Below, piece after piece: positions 12,787 through 27,100 of a stretch of 64,000 bases of DNA. The stretch covers positions 2,094,933 to 2,158,932 of the forward strand of contig CM012955.1 of the NCBI GenBank assembly GCA_000181795.3, in the 5' to 3' direction. Under the pieces are notes generated by a model. It was not told the DNA's origin and did not search any database. It saw nothing but the letters and a program-made list of their open reading frames with translations. Position numbers and translations under genes: made by a program. The stretch is from Trichinella spiralis. Its lineage: Eukaryota; Nematoda; Enoplea; Trichinellida; Trichinellidae. Position 1 is the stretch's first letter, and every line of letters starts with the position of its first letter.

Positions 12787-13469
12787 TCAGTAACAGCTAT
12801 TCAATGGAATCAGAGATTGCCAATATCGGCAAATGAAACACTTTTGATACTGAAAATATCTTTTTCCACTAATTTATCCTTTTTTTACGATCAATTGCTT
12901 CAAATTTCTGAAATTACTGCTGTTAAATAATCATTAATTGCTTCGAATCAAATCGAAAGCGTTGTAAGTGTTTACATTGCGAAAAAGGAAGCATTTCATT
13001 GCATCCAATTCCGTTTACCAACTTTGTCATTTATTAAACTCATTATATATTTCACATTTGTGACTATTTGAAATTAATTTCGCAAAGTAACAACCGTGCA
13101 ATGGGGATTTGCATAATTAATATAATATGTAGTCGCCCAGAGTTGAAATTCATTACTAATACTATGAAATTAAATAAGTTCACAATTCAAGTCAACTCAT
13201 TGGGCTCACGCAGGGTATTTGTTCGAAACTTTAAACTAATCCACCAGTATGTACAATGGAAATTATTCCGGTCATCTCAGGAACTACAGCGTATTGCAAA
13301 ACAGTTTTATGTTAAGAGCAAGCAATCTTGTGTCAATTAAAAGCATGTAAAACAAGAATAACCCGCAATCAATGAATTTTTGATAAATTAGATATAGATG
13401 CCAGTTTGAGCATTTTCAGATCTTAGAAAAAAAGACTGGAATAGAACACGAAAAATATCTTGTCAAATC

Positions 13470-14306
13470 NNNNNNNNNNNNNNNNNNNNNNNNNNNNNNN
13501 NNNNNNNNNNNNNNNNNNNNNNNNNNNNNNNNNNNNNNNNNNNNNNNNNNNNNNNNNNNNNNNNNNNNNNNNNNNNNNNNNNNNNNNNNNNNNNNNNNNN
13601 NNNNNNNNNNNNNNNNNNNNNNNNNNNNNNNNNNNNNNNNNNNNNNNNNNNNNNNNNNNNNNNNNNNNNNNNNNNNNNNNNNNNNNNNNNNNNNNNNNNN
13701 NNNNNNNNNNNNNNNNNNNNNNNNNNNNNNNNNNNNNNNNNNNNNNNNNNNNNNNNNNNNNNNNNNNNNNNNNNNNNNNNNNNNNNNNNNNNNNNNNNNN
13801 NNNNNNNNNNNNNNNNNNNNNNNNNNNNNNNNNNNNNNNNNNNNNNNNNNNNNNNNNNNNNNNNNNNNNNNNNNNNNNNNNNNNNNNNNNNNNNNNNNNN
13901 NNNNNNNNNNNNNNNNNNNNNNNNNNNNNNNNNNNNNNNNNNNNNNNNNNNNNNNNNNNNNNNNNNNNNNNNNNNNNNNNNNNNNNNNNNNNNNNNNNNN
14001 NNNNNNNNNNNNNNNNNNNNNNNNNNNNNNNNNNNNNNNNNNNNNNNNNNNNNNNNNNNNNNNNNNNNNNNNNNNNNNNNNNNNNNNNNNNNNNNNNNNN
14101 NNNNNNNNNNNNNNNNNNNNNNNNNNNNNNNNNNNNNNNNNNNNNNNNNNNNNNNNNNNNNNNNNNNNNNNNNNNNNNNNNNNNNNNNNNNNNNNNNNNN
14201 NNNNNNNNNNNNNNNNNNNNNNNNNNNNNNNNNNNNNNNNNNNNNNNNNNNNNNNNNNNNNNNNNNNNNNNNNNNNNNNNNNNNNNNNNNNNNNNNNNNN
14301 NNNNNN
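13470..14306. other. Assembly gap of N
   Basis: 837 undetermined bases. Any open frame across it is meaningless. Flanks are ordinary AT-rich intergenic sequence. Confidence 1.
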
Positions 14307-17300
14307 ATCTGTGCTGCATTTACAAAATATGAAACAAATCAAACAGTCAAAAGCTTAGAAAGCAAATAATACCAATGGAAAAAAATGAAGAAATTCAAAA
14401 GCAATCAGCACAGCAGGGCAAATAAAATACAATACAATAGTAAAAATAGATAAAAATAAAAATTGACATCTCATAGCAAATAAATCTTTACCAATATCAA
14501 TCAACAATTAGTAATTAATAAAATGAAATAATATTTGACAAATAAAATGCAAAGGAATGACAACAAATGAAATTTACAGGCACGCGTCAGAGCAGCAACC
14601 AATGAAATTTTACTGCGAAAAAGTAGGCGGAGTCAGCGGGGAAATAGGGTCTACCCCATTATTTTTCATCATTGTAATTTTCTAAAAAGCTGGATACTCG
14701 AATGGGACGAAAAATAACAGATGAAAGGACAGACAGATAGTCAAGCAAAGACTGAAAAGCATGATATTTCGTTTCGTGTATGATAGGAGCCTTATACATA
14801 CAAAAAAAAATACAATTCTAACTAAAAGAATTCAAAATACAACTTAAAAAACATTGAGTCGAATATTTTCCCGCATACAATCAATTACAACAAATAACAA
14901 CACAATCGTAATTGTAAAACAGTTAGAAGATAAACATGATTCTCATCAGACCACAACATCCAGCAAAATTGCTGTAACAGACAGAGCTTTATGAATAAAA
15001 AGTAAAATCAATACAACTCGTTAATTAATATAGTATAGAATAGTTCAAATATTCTTGAATCTATCCAAAAGCTAATAAATACGTGTTCAAGACACACAGT
15101 AGTCGATTTTGAACATGAAAACGTTTACTTGTAAAATAAATTATTGTAAAAGTAATTTGCATAAAAGAAAATGCACAAAATATTTAATTTTCATAATAAA
15201 AATATGTCCTGAATGCAGATCGCGAAAAATGTTATAAGGAATTTTTATTTCATTTCTACTGGCAGGTAGAATGGTTGATTGCTCTCCATCTACTGCTGCC
15301 TGATCTAGCAAAATCAGCACGCCTAGAAACTATACATACATAACGATTGCGCACACGCACGCCTACATGCGTGAAGTGTTGCATGCCTGAAGGGGCTGAA
15401 AACAGCAAGATCAGCACGCCTAGAAGGTACAACCTGATGCTATCGCAATACCTTCAATAGTGAGGCAATGGGGAAATCCATTTTTTTTACAAAAGCGTAA
15501 AAACGTTTGCTATATAATTGCGCTGCAACTGAGCATTAAAGCTAAAAATGTAAAAGCCAGACAACTGCTCAATGAATAATGTAGGAGTTTAATGACCAAA
15601 ATTATAATACAATTGCAGTCGATATTACTGGTGAAACTGAAAGCATAAATTCAAGTTCGGCAAGATTAAAATAAACAAGAAAGTGGTGGTCAGCATCTTC
15701 ATGCTTACAATCATTCCCAGAGAAAGGTAGAAAGAATATTACAAGTTGAAAAAAAATAGCTGCATATATGATTTTGGCCACTAGATCCCACAACGTACAT
15801 TAACGCAACGATGTGAATTTTTATTACTAGATAGTAGAAATGACAAAATGCCCATTTTCAGACGTGAGAATCATTGGGTTAATTTGCTGATGTTCACTGT
15901 TTAACAAATGTCAAACCAATTTAAAGATAATTGATTGCATTTGTGGGAAATTAAATAAACACAAAACTCAAGCTTTCACAAAGCAATGCAGGGAAAATCC
16001 AATTCGTATGCAAATTTTCATAATTTCACTGATATCTGAATTGCTTTCGTGTAACTTATCAGAAAATGAATTTACGTGCAAATCGAAAAGTCATGTTTCA
16101 TAATTAATATATGCTCTTGTTTATGAATCTTATTTGAAATATTAGAATAGAAAAACAATAATAGTAATAATAAATACGTGGCAAAAAATAATTAAACAAT
16201 AGCTACGGTTTGAAAAATGCAACAAACATTCAGATGGAAAAATTTAACCAATGGAAATTTCGAAAATTCAAAAATGACCTACATAAAGGGAAGTCATCAA
16301 TAAAAAAATGCGCGCGAAAATAAGAGCACTCAGGCAACGCGCGTTGACAAAAGTAAAATTCAAATTCACCCAGACAGAAGAGAGAATGAAACGAACTTGA
16401 AATTTTATATTCAAATGAAGTTGAAAATGGCTGCTGAATGTTGAACAATTAAAACCCGCTTCGATCAGTTCAAAACAAGCAAACGTCCAAGATGTGGATA
16501 AGATAATTTTGATACGACGCTAATTTGCATAATACGGACACGAACTAACGCACCTAGTTTAGCTGAACTAACCTCAAACGTAGCAATTGAATTGGTTGAT
16601 TTTTACGAAATATGTTCAAATTTGCAAAAGCATATATTTATTATTGAAAATTAATTCTGAAGAGAAAAAATTGAAATATTCATTACCTTTGAGATTCGCT
16701 TTATTTTTTTGATAGTTCTCTTTTATTAGAAGTTATTATTGGGAGTGACGATTTGAAATGAAAAAATTCATTAAAATGATGTAAATAAATAAGTGAAGAA
16801 ATGTCCTGTTGAATACTCGCAACCAGTTCAACTTGCCTCAATATGGCCAGCGAGTGCAACTTCTCTCTACTCTTTCTTCTTTTGATTGGTCCATTAATTT
16901 TTGTAACATTATTATTTTATAATTAAGTATTGACTGTAAATGTTCATCATAATTACATTGATGAACGTTGTAAATTTATTTCTATGCAAATCAGATTCTT
17001 TTTGTTGAAAAAATAAAACAGACTAAAATTTATAATATTATGCGTTCATTGGTTGAAAATTTCCAAACTGTCTTTTCAATTTTAATGGCTAGCGTAAAAA
17101 ATTTTTTAAATTGTTGTATCATGTATATAATCATGTATCATGTTTTGTTTATATCATACATATATATATATATATATATTGTCATGAGGTGTTGTAAATA
17201 AGATTGTACTGAAGGATCAATAGCAGATGTACAGAGTTATCAATTACGTTGTTGTTGTTATAATATGAGTTTGTTTTTCCAAAAAGTTTTAATGCTTATT

Positions 17301-19074
17301 TTTATTGTTTATATTTCATATGAATATATTTTGGTAGCATTTTACCTTGGACAGTTTGATATTGCAATTGTGTATGTATATACAAATGCTGTGTAAATTA
17401 ATTATTTATTTGTTGCACTCATTTTCATGCTGAAATAAATAAAAGTCATTAAAAAGTAAGAAGTAGCTAAATTCATATAGTGAATAAACTGAAAGATAAT
17501 AGAAGTTTGTGAAATTTGACAAACGTAGATGAACAGCAGAAGAATAAAAAGAGAATCAACTAACCGACGTACAAACAAATCCAGACGGCAGAATGACGAA
17601 AGCAGGTCAATGCAAAAAAAGTAGGCGCCAAGACGAATCAGAATCGACCAATCAGAAAGGCCTTGTTCATGTGCATCCATTGTTCAAAGTGTTGTATTTA
17701 TTTAAACGCTACACACCAGAAAGAAAATTTTTAATTCATAGAATTTAAATTATAAAATAATATGTGAACAACAATTATGATAAAATAAAAATCAAGTTTG
17801 AAAAAATTTGAAAATTATTTTCATAGCAGTATCCTTATTGCCCACAAAGTGAACTGTAGATGTACAGTACGCACTGACAAATTGGTAAAACATTTATTTG
17901 CCGCATGGGGAATGTTGCTTATTTTGTCATATTTTGCTGATTATAATATAACATTTGGTTTATAAATGTTATATTCATAATGCGCCAAAAATGGCATTTA
18001 CACTAGTATTTTGTTAAAATACTGCAGAACAAATTACAATAGATAAAATTATGTATGGAATTGTTTTTGATAAAATAGAACAATTGTATAATTTTTGAAT
18101 AACTGATCATAATATGAAAGTCAACTTACAACGGTGAAAATGCAACCTTCTGTGTGGCAAGAACAGCAGATATCAATGTAATGAGTCATGCAAGAGAAAG
18201 AAAAAGAATTCAGTAAGTGATTACTGTTGCTTTTACTGTTGTTGTTGTTGTTGCTGTTAATGCGTATAAGTACAAGAGGTGAAAATTTATTTGCAGACTG
18301 TTTCATCGTGGAAATGATTTTCTCAATTTTTACTTGACTAATTGTGATGAATTATTGAAATCACTTGTAAACAGTGAAGTGATATACGATTCGTGTACAT
18401 AAATAATTAGTTATGTAACGTTGGAAAAATATGTAATCCATTGCCACTGAAGAAGCAAATTTATTGTAGAGCATGAAAGTTAATAAATGATGAAAAATAA
18501 GCTATTGAAAAGCTTGCTTTTATGGCAGCGAAGATAACAACATATTATTGAAAAGAAACAGCGGGCGAGTTTGTAACTCGGCTAAAGAATGTTTTTCTTT
18601 TCTTTTTTTGGTAGCACAGAAAAAAACGCTAAGTTAATGGAAAAATAGAAGCTTTGAGCCAGTTTTTGCATGATAACAGAATGCCGTTTTGGCAGTGACT
18701 CAGTAGGAAATCGAAAATCATTACCGAATTTTAGAAATGAATAAAAATTGAACGATTGGAATAAGATCAAAGCAAAAAGAAAACCGGAGAAAATATAAGG
18801 CAGTGTAATAATTGGAAAGAAAAGAATAAATAAGGCAATTTTGAATTACATAAATGAAATAAAATATTGGTATAAATGGCAGGCAGCAATAAGTAAGCAA
18901 ATTGTGGAAAAAAAGCAGAGAACCGTTGCGGAAAAGGGTAAATGAATTGTGTTTTTCTTGGCAATGGTGACCGGTTGGCTTGGATTTGATGGAAAAAAAT
19001 GAAAATGACTAGCTTATTAGTTGAAGAATTATGCTTTTGTGAAGATGAAGCTGAATCGCTGGTGAAGAATTTCT
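14307..19074. other. Intergenic, no gene seen
   Basis: AT-rich sequence between the N gap and the 3' end of the TINAG-like gene. A short structured repeat pair at 15307-15425 and a TA run near 17160 are the only local features noted. Open frames are short and lack splice context or similarity. Confidence 0.6.
15307..15425 (+). repeat. 22-bp direct repeats flanking a hairpin
   Basis: The sequence AGCAARATCAGCACGCCTAGAA occurs at 15307-15328 and 15404-15425 with one difference. Between them, arms CACGCA and TGCGTG face each other over an 8-nt loop. The segment is richer in GC than its surroundings. It could be a small non-autonomous element, a structured RNA or a short duplication. Confidence 0.5.
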
Positions 19075-22000
19075 TCAAAAATTTTCCGATCGTCTATGCA
19101 AATGACGCAACTTGCGCAACACTTTGAATTTTCTTCTGCGCTTTTTGCTTCCTTTTCCCCAAGCGCCAATGATGAACGACTCTATATCGCAGTGGTTTTC
19201 ACCACGTAAAATACGGAATAGTCCATTTTCACCCCATTCTTCTCCCCAAGAATTTGCACACAGCTAAAATAAGGAAAAATATTAATATTTCATTTTAAAC
19301 TTTTCAAAACTTTTGCGATATTACATACCCAATATTTAATAGGAACTCCAGTTGAATGATCGACACCCCAGCTTAAAGAAAACAAATATCACTGTATGGA
19401 TATGGTCGACACTGCACGCACAGCTTACCCCAGTATGCGAACTGAATGGTATCCAGATCTTGCATAGGCAGGTCCTTTGTCGTTCGCGTATGGAAGATGT
19501 TGATAAACGCCACTTTTGTACATGAAGAAATCTTCGTGTACCAAAAATGTTGCTAAAAAACGTAAGCAAATGATCAACTGTCGGCATTAAACGAGCATTT
19601 TCATTATTTGCTCAAGTTTTGTTAATTGAAGTGTAAAGCATAGTGGTAAAATTATATCGACGCACAAATTAACTGAGCAGCAATAAGATTCTTTTTATGT
19701 AAATAAGCACGTCCGATTTGGAAATAAAAAAAATACAATTCACCAACCTTGAACAGGTCCATTAGCCATAATTTCAGTCATGATTTCTCTTTCCTTAATA
19801 AAATATATCAAGTCACTATTGTCATTTCACTATAGGTTATTGATAATTACGTTCGTGGAAATGCGATACGGTGGTGTCATTTTGTAAACACGATTATCAG
19901 CTGAGCCAGATGGACAACGGATTTCACCATCCAAGTATGCAGTTCGTGGAATATGGCATTCTCCTGGTTGATTAGTTTGACCGCTTGTATACGTATAACA
20001 TTCATCAGAGACAACACTAAAAAGGTACGATTATTTTTTTATTTTATTATTATTCGAATGGAATACTTGAACAGTAGAGAGAAATTAAGTTATTATATTT
20101 ATTCATATTTTCAACAAACAGTAGCAGTAGAGAGAGAGAGGGGGGGGAGGGTGAAGGGGGAAGAGTGCAGTGAATAAAAAAAATATTATATTTACCCAAA
20201 TTTTCGAATATACCACCAAGCACGATCCAAATAGCCTCCATTGCAACCTCGTTGTCGAGCTTGATTGCACGAGAGAAGTTGTTGAACTGACAATGGGTTG
20301 TAAAATTTTCCGCCAGATTGTATAGCTAGACGGTCAGCTGATACGGCTGAAAGTATAAATTAATTAATTGTTTGATTTGTTAAATTTAAGTTTGCTTTTT
20401 TTAAACTGGAACAGTTGAAATGAAAAATGTACATTTCAATGAAATTGGCAGAGGTAGATTGTGTGTGTGTATTTTTTTCTGGATGAAATTTCACCAAAAA
20501 CTTTTCCACTGTTGCAAGGAATTTACAGTCATGTTATCTTAATTTATGGTCTGTCAGAAAGTTTAATGACAAAGTTGTCATTAAATCCTATTACAAATGT
20601 GAATGCAATGATTCACTTAGCTGTGTGACTAGCTTTGTATAAACAAAATAGAAGACGAAAGAAATATAACAGTAAAAATAAAAGCCCCTTTTATAGATGC
20701 AAGGTTAATTTCAGTTGAAATTATAAAATTTTATATTTCAACAATAACAACAACGATGATAGTGAGAATAATCATGGATTAATTTTGAAAGAATCTGTTT
20801 TCTGTGTTTTACTGTTTTTCATTTTATGGAGGGAAAATGGAACTTGTTGATCAGTTTAATTTTACAAAAGGAAAAGTATAAAGGCCATATGTAAAATGAT
20901 GCTCTGAATGAATTCAACTCGTTCAGTATTCTTCAGTGTTTACTTTTACCACGTGCACATGGTAAACAGAGATGGACGTTGAACATTTCAGAAACAATAA
21001 TACTCTGACGAAGTGAATTGACAATCTGTTACACGAAATTGAAGCTAAATTTGACACGATTTTGCAAACTGAAAAAGTCTCTTCAAATTCCCATCAAACA
21101 GATTTGTCTACATTTTTTTCACATATATTTTTCACTTTTGACTATCATTTTTACACTTGTTTTGAGGAAAATGCTAAAAGCGTTAATCAATATTTTATCA
21201 TCTGTAAGCAAAGAAATCATCGTTGATTTTCTTTAAGAAATACATTTACTGATGATGTAGAATGTGAAGAGTGGAAAATTGTATTATGGAAAATGGAATA
21301 TGTTGTTATAATTATTTATACGTTTATATGTTGGTGAGATAATTGGGCAAGTTGAATTATATTGCATTGTCTTTTTAAAGGAAACGCACTAGTGATATGA
21401 AAAAAAAACTTGCTAAATCCCGGTTATATTTTTTGTGAAATGAGGTTCATTTGAAACCGTTTGAGATTAGTTGCATTCTACCCTTTAGCAGAGCTTGTTG
21501 TTTTGCTTACCAGTTGTTGAGAAAGCCCAAGACGAGGCACAGTCTCCTTGATCACGTACGGGATGAATAAAGCTCGGCCAGCGTTCACGAGCATCAAATG
21601 ATTCTGGTAAGAAGTTGCTCATTTCGATCAGTATTTCATTCATATTTTTCACGCTTTTCTCTGGTAATAAAGTTCCCAATCTGTAACTGAATCCTTCGTC
21701 GAGTGTTTTTCCCCAAAATGTTGAATAATTGGCACTTGTCCAACTGAAACAGAAATTCACGAATTATTATCACACAATAGTTTCAAGTGATGGGATTTTT
21801 CTTTTTGGTTGACCATTCCGTCGTACCTGTTCCTTTCGTGTAGCATTCTTTCCAAGATATCTTCCTGAATAAGACAAATGGTTTTGTTTCTACACTGAAA
21901 TTCATACTTGTTGCCAACTTGAATGCACGAACTGAAATAATTCGATATATACAAGGAATGAATGTATTGTACAACATCATAAATCCAACCATGTATTGCA

Positions 22001-23956
22001 ATTTATACGATATGGTCCACCAGGTGGATATGTAGCTCCAGTGCTATCTTTGCAGCCGTCTAAAATGGAATGGAATGAAATGAAATTATTATTCATTGGC
22101 AATAAATTAAATTAAATTATTGAAAATAAAAATAATTTTCCTTGTCTCCTTGGGTAAAAGTGCTTCTTTGATGATATAATCCATTTGAAAATTTGAAATC
22201 CTTTGTTAAAAATTTAATGGTAAAATATTGTCGTCGTTTGCATAAGTTTATTTATGAAGGGAGATGTGAATTTTTTTTCTCATTTTGTTATTCAAATCAA
22301 TAAATTCATCGATTTGAATAATAAGGAAAGAAAAACTGTACTTACAAGTTGCATGCGTGCAATTGTTTACGACTGTGCATTGTAAGTTGTGAATGGATGT
22401 TTAATTTTAACGGTAATTTGTTTGCCTGTTTTGTTTGCCGAACAGTATAAAAGGTGTTTGTTTGCAGTGCTAGTGATTTAACAAAACAAAATAGATTAAA
22501 TGAACAAGCAAGTTGTGAGCATTTATTTACTCAAGAAATGGAGGCGCCTAATTTTCTTTTTACTACTTTTTCACATCTTTGTAGAAATTATAATATATTC
22601 ATGACGTAGCTGTTGGAAAATCTAGTCATAAGCATAAAAAAGCTTTTCTTCATTCCGTGTTCTAGTTATCAAGAACTTGTTGTCATTTTATTTTTGTCGT
22701 TGAATTTTAAAAAAAGAGCAAAACAACATCAACAACAATTCAGAAGTCAAGTTTTCATCCTGGTGAACGTATTAAAACCAACAAAACAGCTATTCATCAA
22801 GTTGAACGTATTTATGCAAATTCTCACTCTGCCTATCATCAATTACTGGGATGGATGATTTTACTTGTTATATGAAAAATTTTCTCTTTCGCTTCTGAAA
22901 TTATGTTTCCAAATCTTTTATGAAGTTAGTTATAAATTAAAAAAGAAATTAGCGATTAGAAATTTAAATTTAAACTGAACTGTATTTATCTAATGTCAAA
23001 AGATTTGCTTGTTTATTTTTTTGTTCGAAGACTGCTATTTTTGTTGCTTGAATGATTTTCCAATTCTGTTGTAAATACTATTATTATTATTATTATTATG
23101 TGAATATTGATCGATTTGGCTTAAGCTTTGAGCAGAGAGAATTGGGAAAGAAATTCAACGTAGAACGGAGCAATTTAGCACTTCCGCATTCTTGACTGTT
23201 TTCTTCTTCACTGCTGCTAGATAAGGGTTATGGAAAATTATTCAAATTTTCAGCTAAACATTAGCATATCATTTGTTGACATTGAATGAAATTGATAAAC
23301 CTTGCCCACGCAAAAATTGCTCTTCATTGCCAATAGATATGATATAATTTCATAGATATATATGTTTCAGCAAATAGTTTTCATTAGTTGATAGTATATT
23401 TTACAAATGGAAAAGCTTTTTTTTAAAAAAATAGAATTACAGATGAGAAAGAATTTCATTTAATTGCTTATTTGAATTCATTGAAAAACTAACCTCTTTC
23501 TTTTTCCTTATTCTTTTTAATAATTGCTATTTCGAATTCTGACAAATTGATTTTTTCGTGCATTTATCGGGAGGCATTTTTAAATAATTCCAATTTGATT
23601 AATTAATGATAATGATGATTAGACGAATAATAAAGGCAGATTGTTTGTTGTTAAAAAAATAATAATTTTCCATAATAAGCAACTTTTATATACTTACCTA
23701 ATATGAAAGGAGTTGGTGGTGGTCGAAAGCCTTCGCAAACATATTTAAAATCAGGGCAACAGTCATCACCGTCTACACGTTTGCAGAAGTGATCACAATA
23801 GCAGAGGTGATTTCCCAAAATGGGTACGGTACATTCGTCGTTACGGCTTGTGCAACATTGTTCCGGCTGTCTAGTTAGGCAATAGTCACCCGGTATTCCT
23901 TGAAATCCATATTCAGCGGCAGTGCTTAGCACGAATGTGAGAAATAACAGCAACAT
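19075..23956 (-). CDS. TINAG-like secreted pseudo-peptidase C1, 461 aa
   Basis: Predicted extracellular-matrix protein of the tubulointerstitial nephritis antigen family. Exons, 5' to 3': 23698-23956, 21990-22059, 21837 corrected to 21827-21931, 21511-21743, 20196-20346, 19851-20016, 19748-19793, 19429-19552, 19329-19371, 19075-19263. A signal peptide ([13 protein letters not shown]) leads into a somatomedin-B domain (C26-C74), a short Cys-rich linker (NCNTCSC) and a cathepsin-B-like domain. The active-site block reads [10 protein letters not shown], so the nucleophile position (216) is Ser; the oxyanion Gln210, His379 (YHSVRI) and Asn403 (ANSWG) remain. Cys loss is typical of TINAG proteins, so it should not cleave peptides. 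A basic tail (about 436-458, [14 protein letters not shown] core) follows the domain. The frame stays open upstream of Met 23956, but this start gives the best signal peptide. Human TINAGL1 has a similar length. Confidence 0.94.
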
Positions 23957-24090
23957 TGGCGGCAGTGTTGTAAACCTGACAGGGGCGAAGCCTTTGGGTT
24001 CTGTTCGGTCGCAGAGCATGAGCAGATGCGCCTTATTGAATGGCAGGTTGAGCTTGGCTCCAAAATTTGGCGGGTATCTAACCCCCAATT

Positions 24091-24101
24091 CTGAAAATGT
24101 G
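24091..24101 (-). promoter_or_regulatory. Candidate splice acceptor of the TINAG-like 5' leader
   Basis: On the minus strand CACATTTTCAG precedes the first exon, whose transcribed part would begin at 24090, 134 nt before the chosen ATG. No upstream exon was recognised, so this may be a trans-splice site. Inference. Confidence 0.45.
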
Positions 24102-27100
24102 AACAAATCAATCAAACAAAACAATTCAACATGTATATACATATGTGTGTGTGTGTGTGTGTGTCGAAAATCAAAACATCTCAAAAGCACCCGTTCTGCG
24201 CAAACGTTGCTCTTTGGCAGCTATTTGACGCGTCTTGCATTATTTAAGTAGACTTTTGATAAGAGAAAAAAATGCTTTAACCGTGTTGGAATTCTGGTAG
24301 TCATAGAGGACTATGATAAACTGTTGTATGACAACTAGTTGTCACGTACACAGACAGGCGTCAACCACTGAAACGACTAGGCAAATTTACGGATGCCACG
24401 ATAACGTCATTCAGAAGCTAACGTTCTATTGGTACAAAGTAGAAAACTGGAAAACTTTTCATCGCATGCATGCTATCCACTTATACAACAGTAAACAAAA
24501 AAACAATGATAAACTTTTATAATAATGTTAATGAAACTCAGAATTTGGAAAGCAAACAGTTAACTAGTTTCCATGCCATGCAACGCTAGCTGAGACACCT
24601 GAACCATTGGTTGAAAGTTGGTTGATTTGTCCAAAAGTTTTAATCACATATCAAATAATGATTATAATATGATGATGATGATGATAATAACAGCATATGG
24701 GCTTGAAAAGAGAGAGAGAGGGTGAACAAAACAAAAAAAAGAGAGAAAGAGAAGCACCTCGTTCAGAGTGGTTAGAAATAGCTGTGATGTTGAAGTGAAA
24801 AGTTGGATGTGATGCTTGAAGTTGTAGTAGAGGTCGTTTTAACGTTCACTATTGGTTAGAAGCAGCCGATGGCGAATCAGATTGTTCGTCATTTGGCGAC
24901 TTAAGCGATTTTGCATAGGCAGACTAGACAAACATACTATGTGCTAACAGTGGTCATCTTTGATTTGAGGCATTTCGCGCGGCCAATATCACTTCGACGC
25001 CTACGCTTCACAGCTTTCGCGCTGGGGCCGTCAAAAAACCCCACCACTGGCGATGAATTGTGGAACCAGTATGCATCTTTTGACAGATGAAAATGCCGCT
25101 TTATATAAATTAGCACCGCTTTATAAAATTTTGACTCAACTTTTGCGATTAGTGAAGCAAGCAACTTTCAAATATTAATAAAAAGCACGTTTGCCACATC
25201 GGATCTGCTTTGCTAAATGGATATGTGAATACATATTTCAATTATTCATATGATGCTTTTTTGTTGAAAATCATCTTCTATAAATAGCAAAACTATGTTA
25301 TTTATCAGAAATTATTTTTCTAATGAAAATAATAATCTTTGTAAAAGAAAATGGAATCGGTTCGACAAAGAATGAGAATGAGTGCAGTAAGATTGAACGT
25401 GACAGAAGTTACTGAAAAAAGCGAAATATCAGAACGATCTTGAACTGTCTGAATTATGATTAATAGTAAAGTTTGCACTATTATAAAGCATTTGCTCGAA
25501 GATTAAAAGAGAAAATTAATGGTACTGGATGAGATAATGAAATTTCAAGCTTACGTTGACAAAATGCTTCAGTTGTCAATAATAGAGAATGAATATCTTT
25601 TGGAATACAATTTTTATTATTATGACCAGAATTAGAATTTCGCTAGAAAATAATTGAGTTGTTTTACGACTGCCATGAATGTATCTTTTTTTACATTGAT
25701 AATTGTGAAAGAAAGTGGAAGTTATATATATATATATATGTATATAGAGAGCAAGTTTTGCATAAATAAACTCATCCAGTAGGTAGATTGATTACATGGC
25801 AACCATAATTAGTATGTCTTTTAATTCAGTCGTCGATTTGAACTTAAGCAAACATAAAGGTTACCAATTGAATTGTTGGTACTGCTGACTATCGACATTG
25901 AGATCTAGTGATTAGATTTGATTTGTAATTTTTAAAAATTTAGCAATACATATGCAATAATGCATTTTCACCTCGATAACGACCATACCGCTAATTGAAA
26001 TACACTGTGTGCGTGCGTGTGTGCTATGAAAGTTTAGGCAAATTTTTATTTCAATTACATTTTCATAATTCAGAATTAACAGTATTGAAGAAATGAGCAA
26101 GATGTACGTACGATTTTTCCTCCATTTTATTGAAATATTGAAATCAAAATTCCAACACAAAAATAGGTATGTTGTGTGAAGAAATGAACAGAAATAGAAA
26201 TATAATACGAAAGGTTTCCTTTTTTCCTTCTATTTATAAATATACAATTTTGTGCAAATTAAACAATTGTTCCAAATGAGTCAGCTGTTCGATGAAATGT
26301 TTGCTTAACAGCACTGTCTGGAGTAATTCTCAATTGCAGATGACGTTATAAATAAAGGTAAACATGGGACAAAAAAGTGCGATTATTCCTTTTTACAATT
26401 TATGCTTATTATCTGATAAAGTTTGATCATTTGATGAATAAAGAGAGTTGCTCCTTTGAGAAAAAATACCTTTTAATTGAAAAAAGGAAATTGCTTATTT
26501 TTTAATCAAATGTCGATCACATTGATGATCCTTTGTGGACAATCATCAACAGCGACGGTGTGTCTTTGTTACTGACCTTATATGCATGCTATTCTGATGA
26601 TAAATGTAAAATATAGGGGATGGAAAATACTTTTTTATTGAATAGTGGAGAAAGCGACGGGCTTTTATTGTTGTTAGATCAGTTGAAAATGGAAAATGAT
26701 TAGCGGCACACAACTGATGATGATTAAAAAAATGTAAATGTAAAACCTTCAAAAAGGTGACGTACTGTTGTTGTGTTGTACTGCATGAAAATGCGAGAAT
26801 CCACTGTACGACCCTGACATGCATAAATTCTTTGATCAAGATTGTAATTTAAACTTTTATAAAAGTAAAAAATTTGTATTTTCAAATGAGAAATAATATT
26901 TAAAAAGGCAAACGGACAAGTATCTTTTGTTGTTTTTTGTTGAGCATAAATGATGAATTGACTGAACAGATTTTGATCATATTTGAATAAGTTGCAAATC
27001 AAACCGAACGAGTGGTTCATTGAAAAGCGTTGATTTTGATGAAAAATCATCATCCTATTACAAATATAATAGTATTTTATTGTTGAAAACAGTGTCTTAG

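Larger units (their letters stand above)
11127..13469. other. Intergenic, no gene seen
   Basis: AT-rich sequence after the PIG-A stop. It should contain the PIG-A 3' UTR; AATAAA occurs near 11549. Two diverged copies of a roughly 67-bp sequence are listed separately. No exon with family similarity was found on either strand. Confidence 0.6.

Noticed and set aside
13416-14342. Open frames of about 300 codons
   Set aside because: They cross the run of N and contain almost no real sequence.
24937-25164. 75-codon minus-strand frame with a basic cluster
   Set aside because: No similarity and no paired splice signals. It may be a promoter island of the TINAG-like gene, with a TATA-like stretch nearby.
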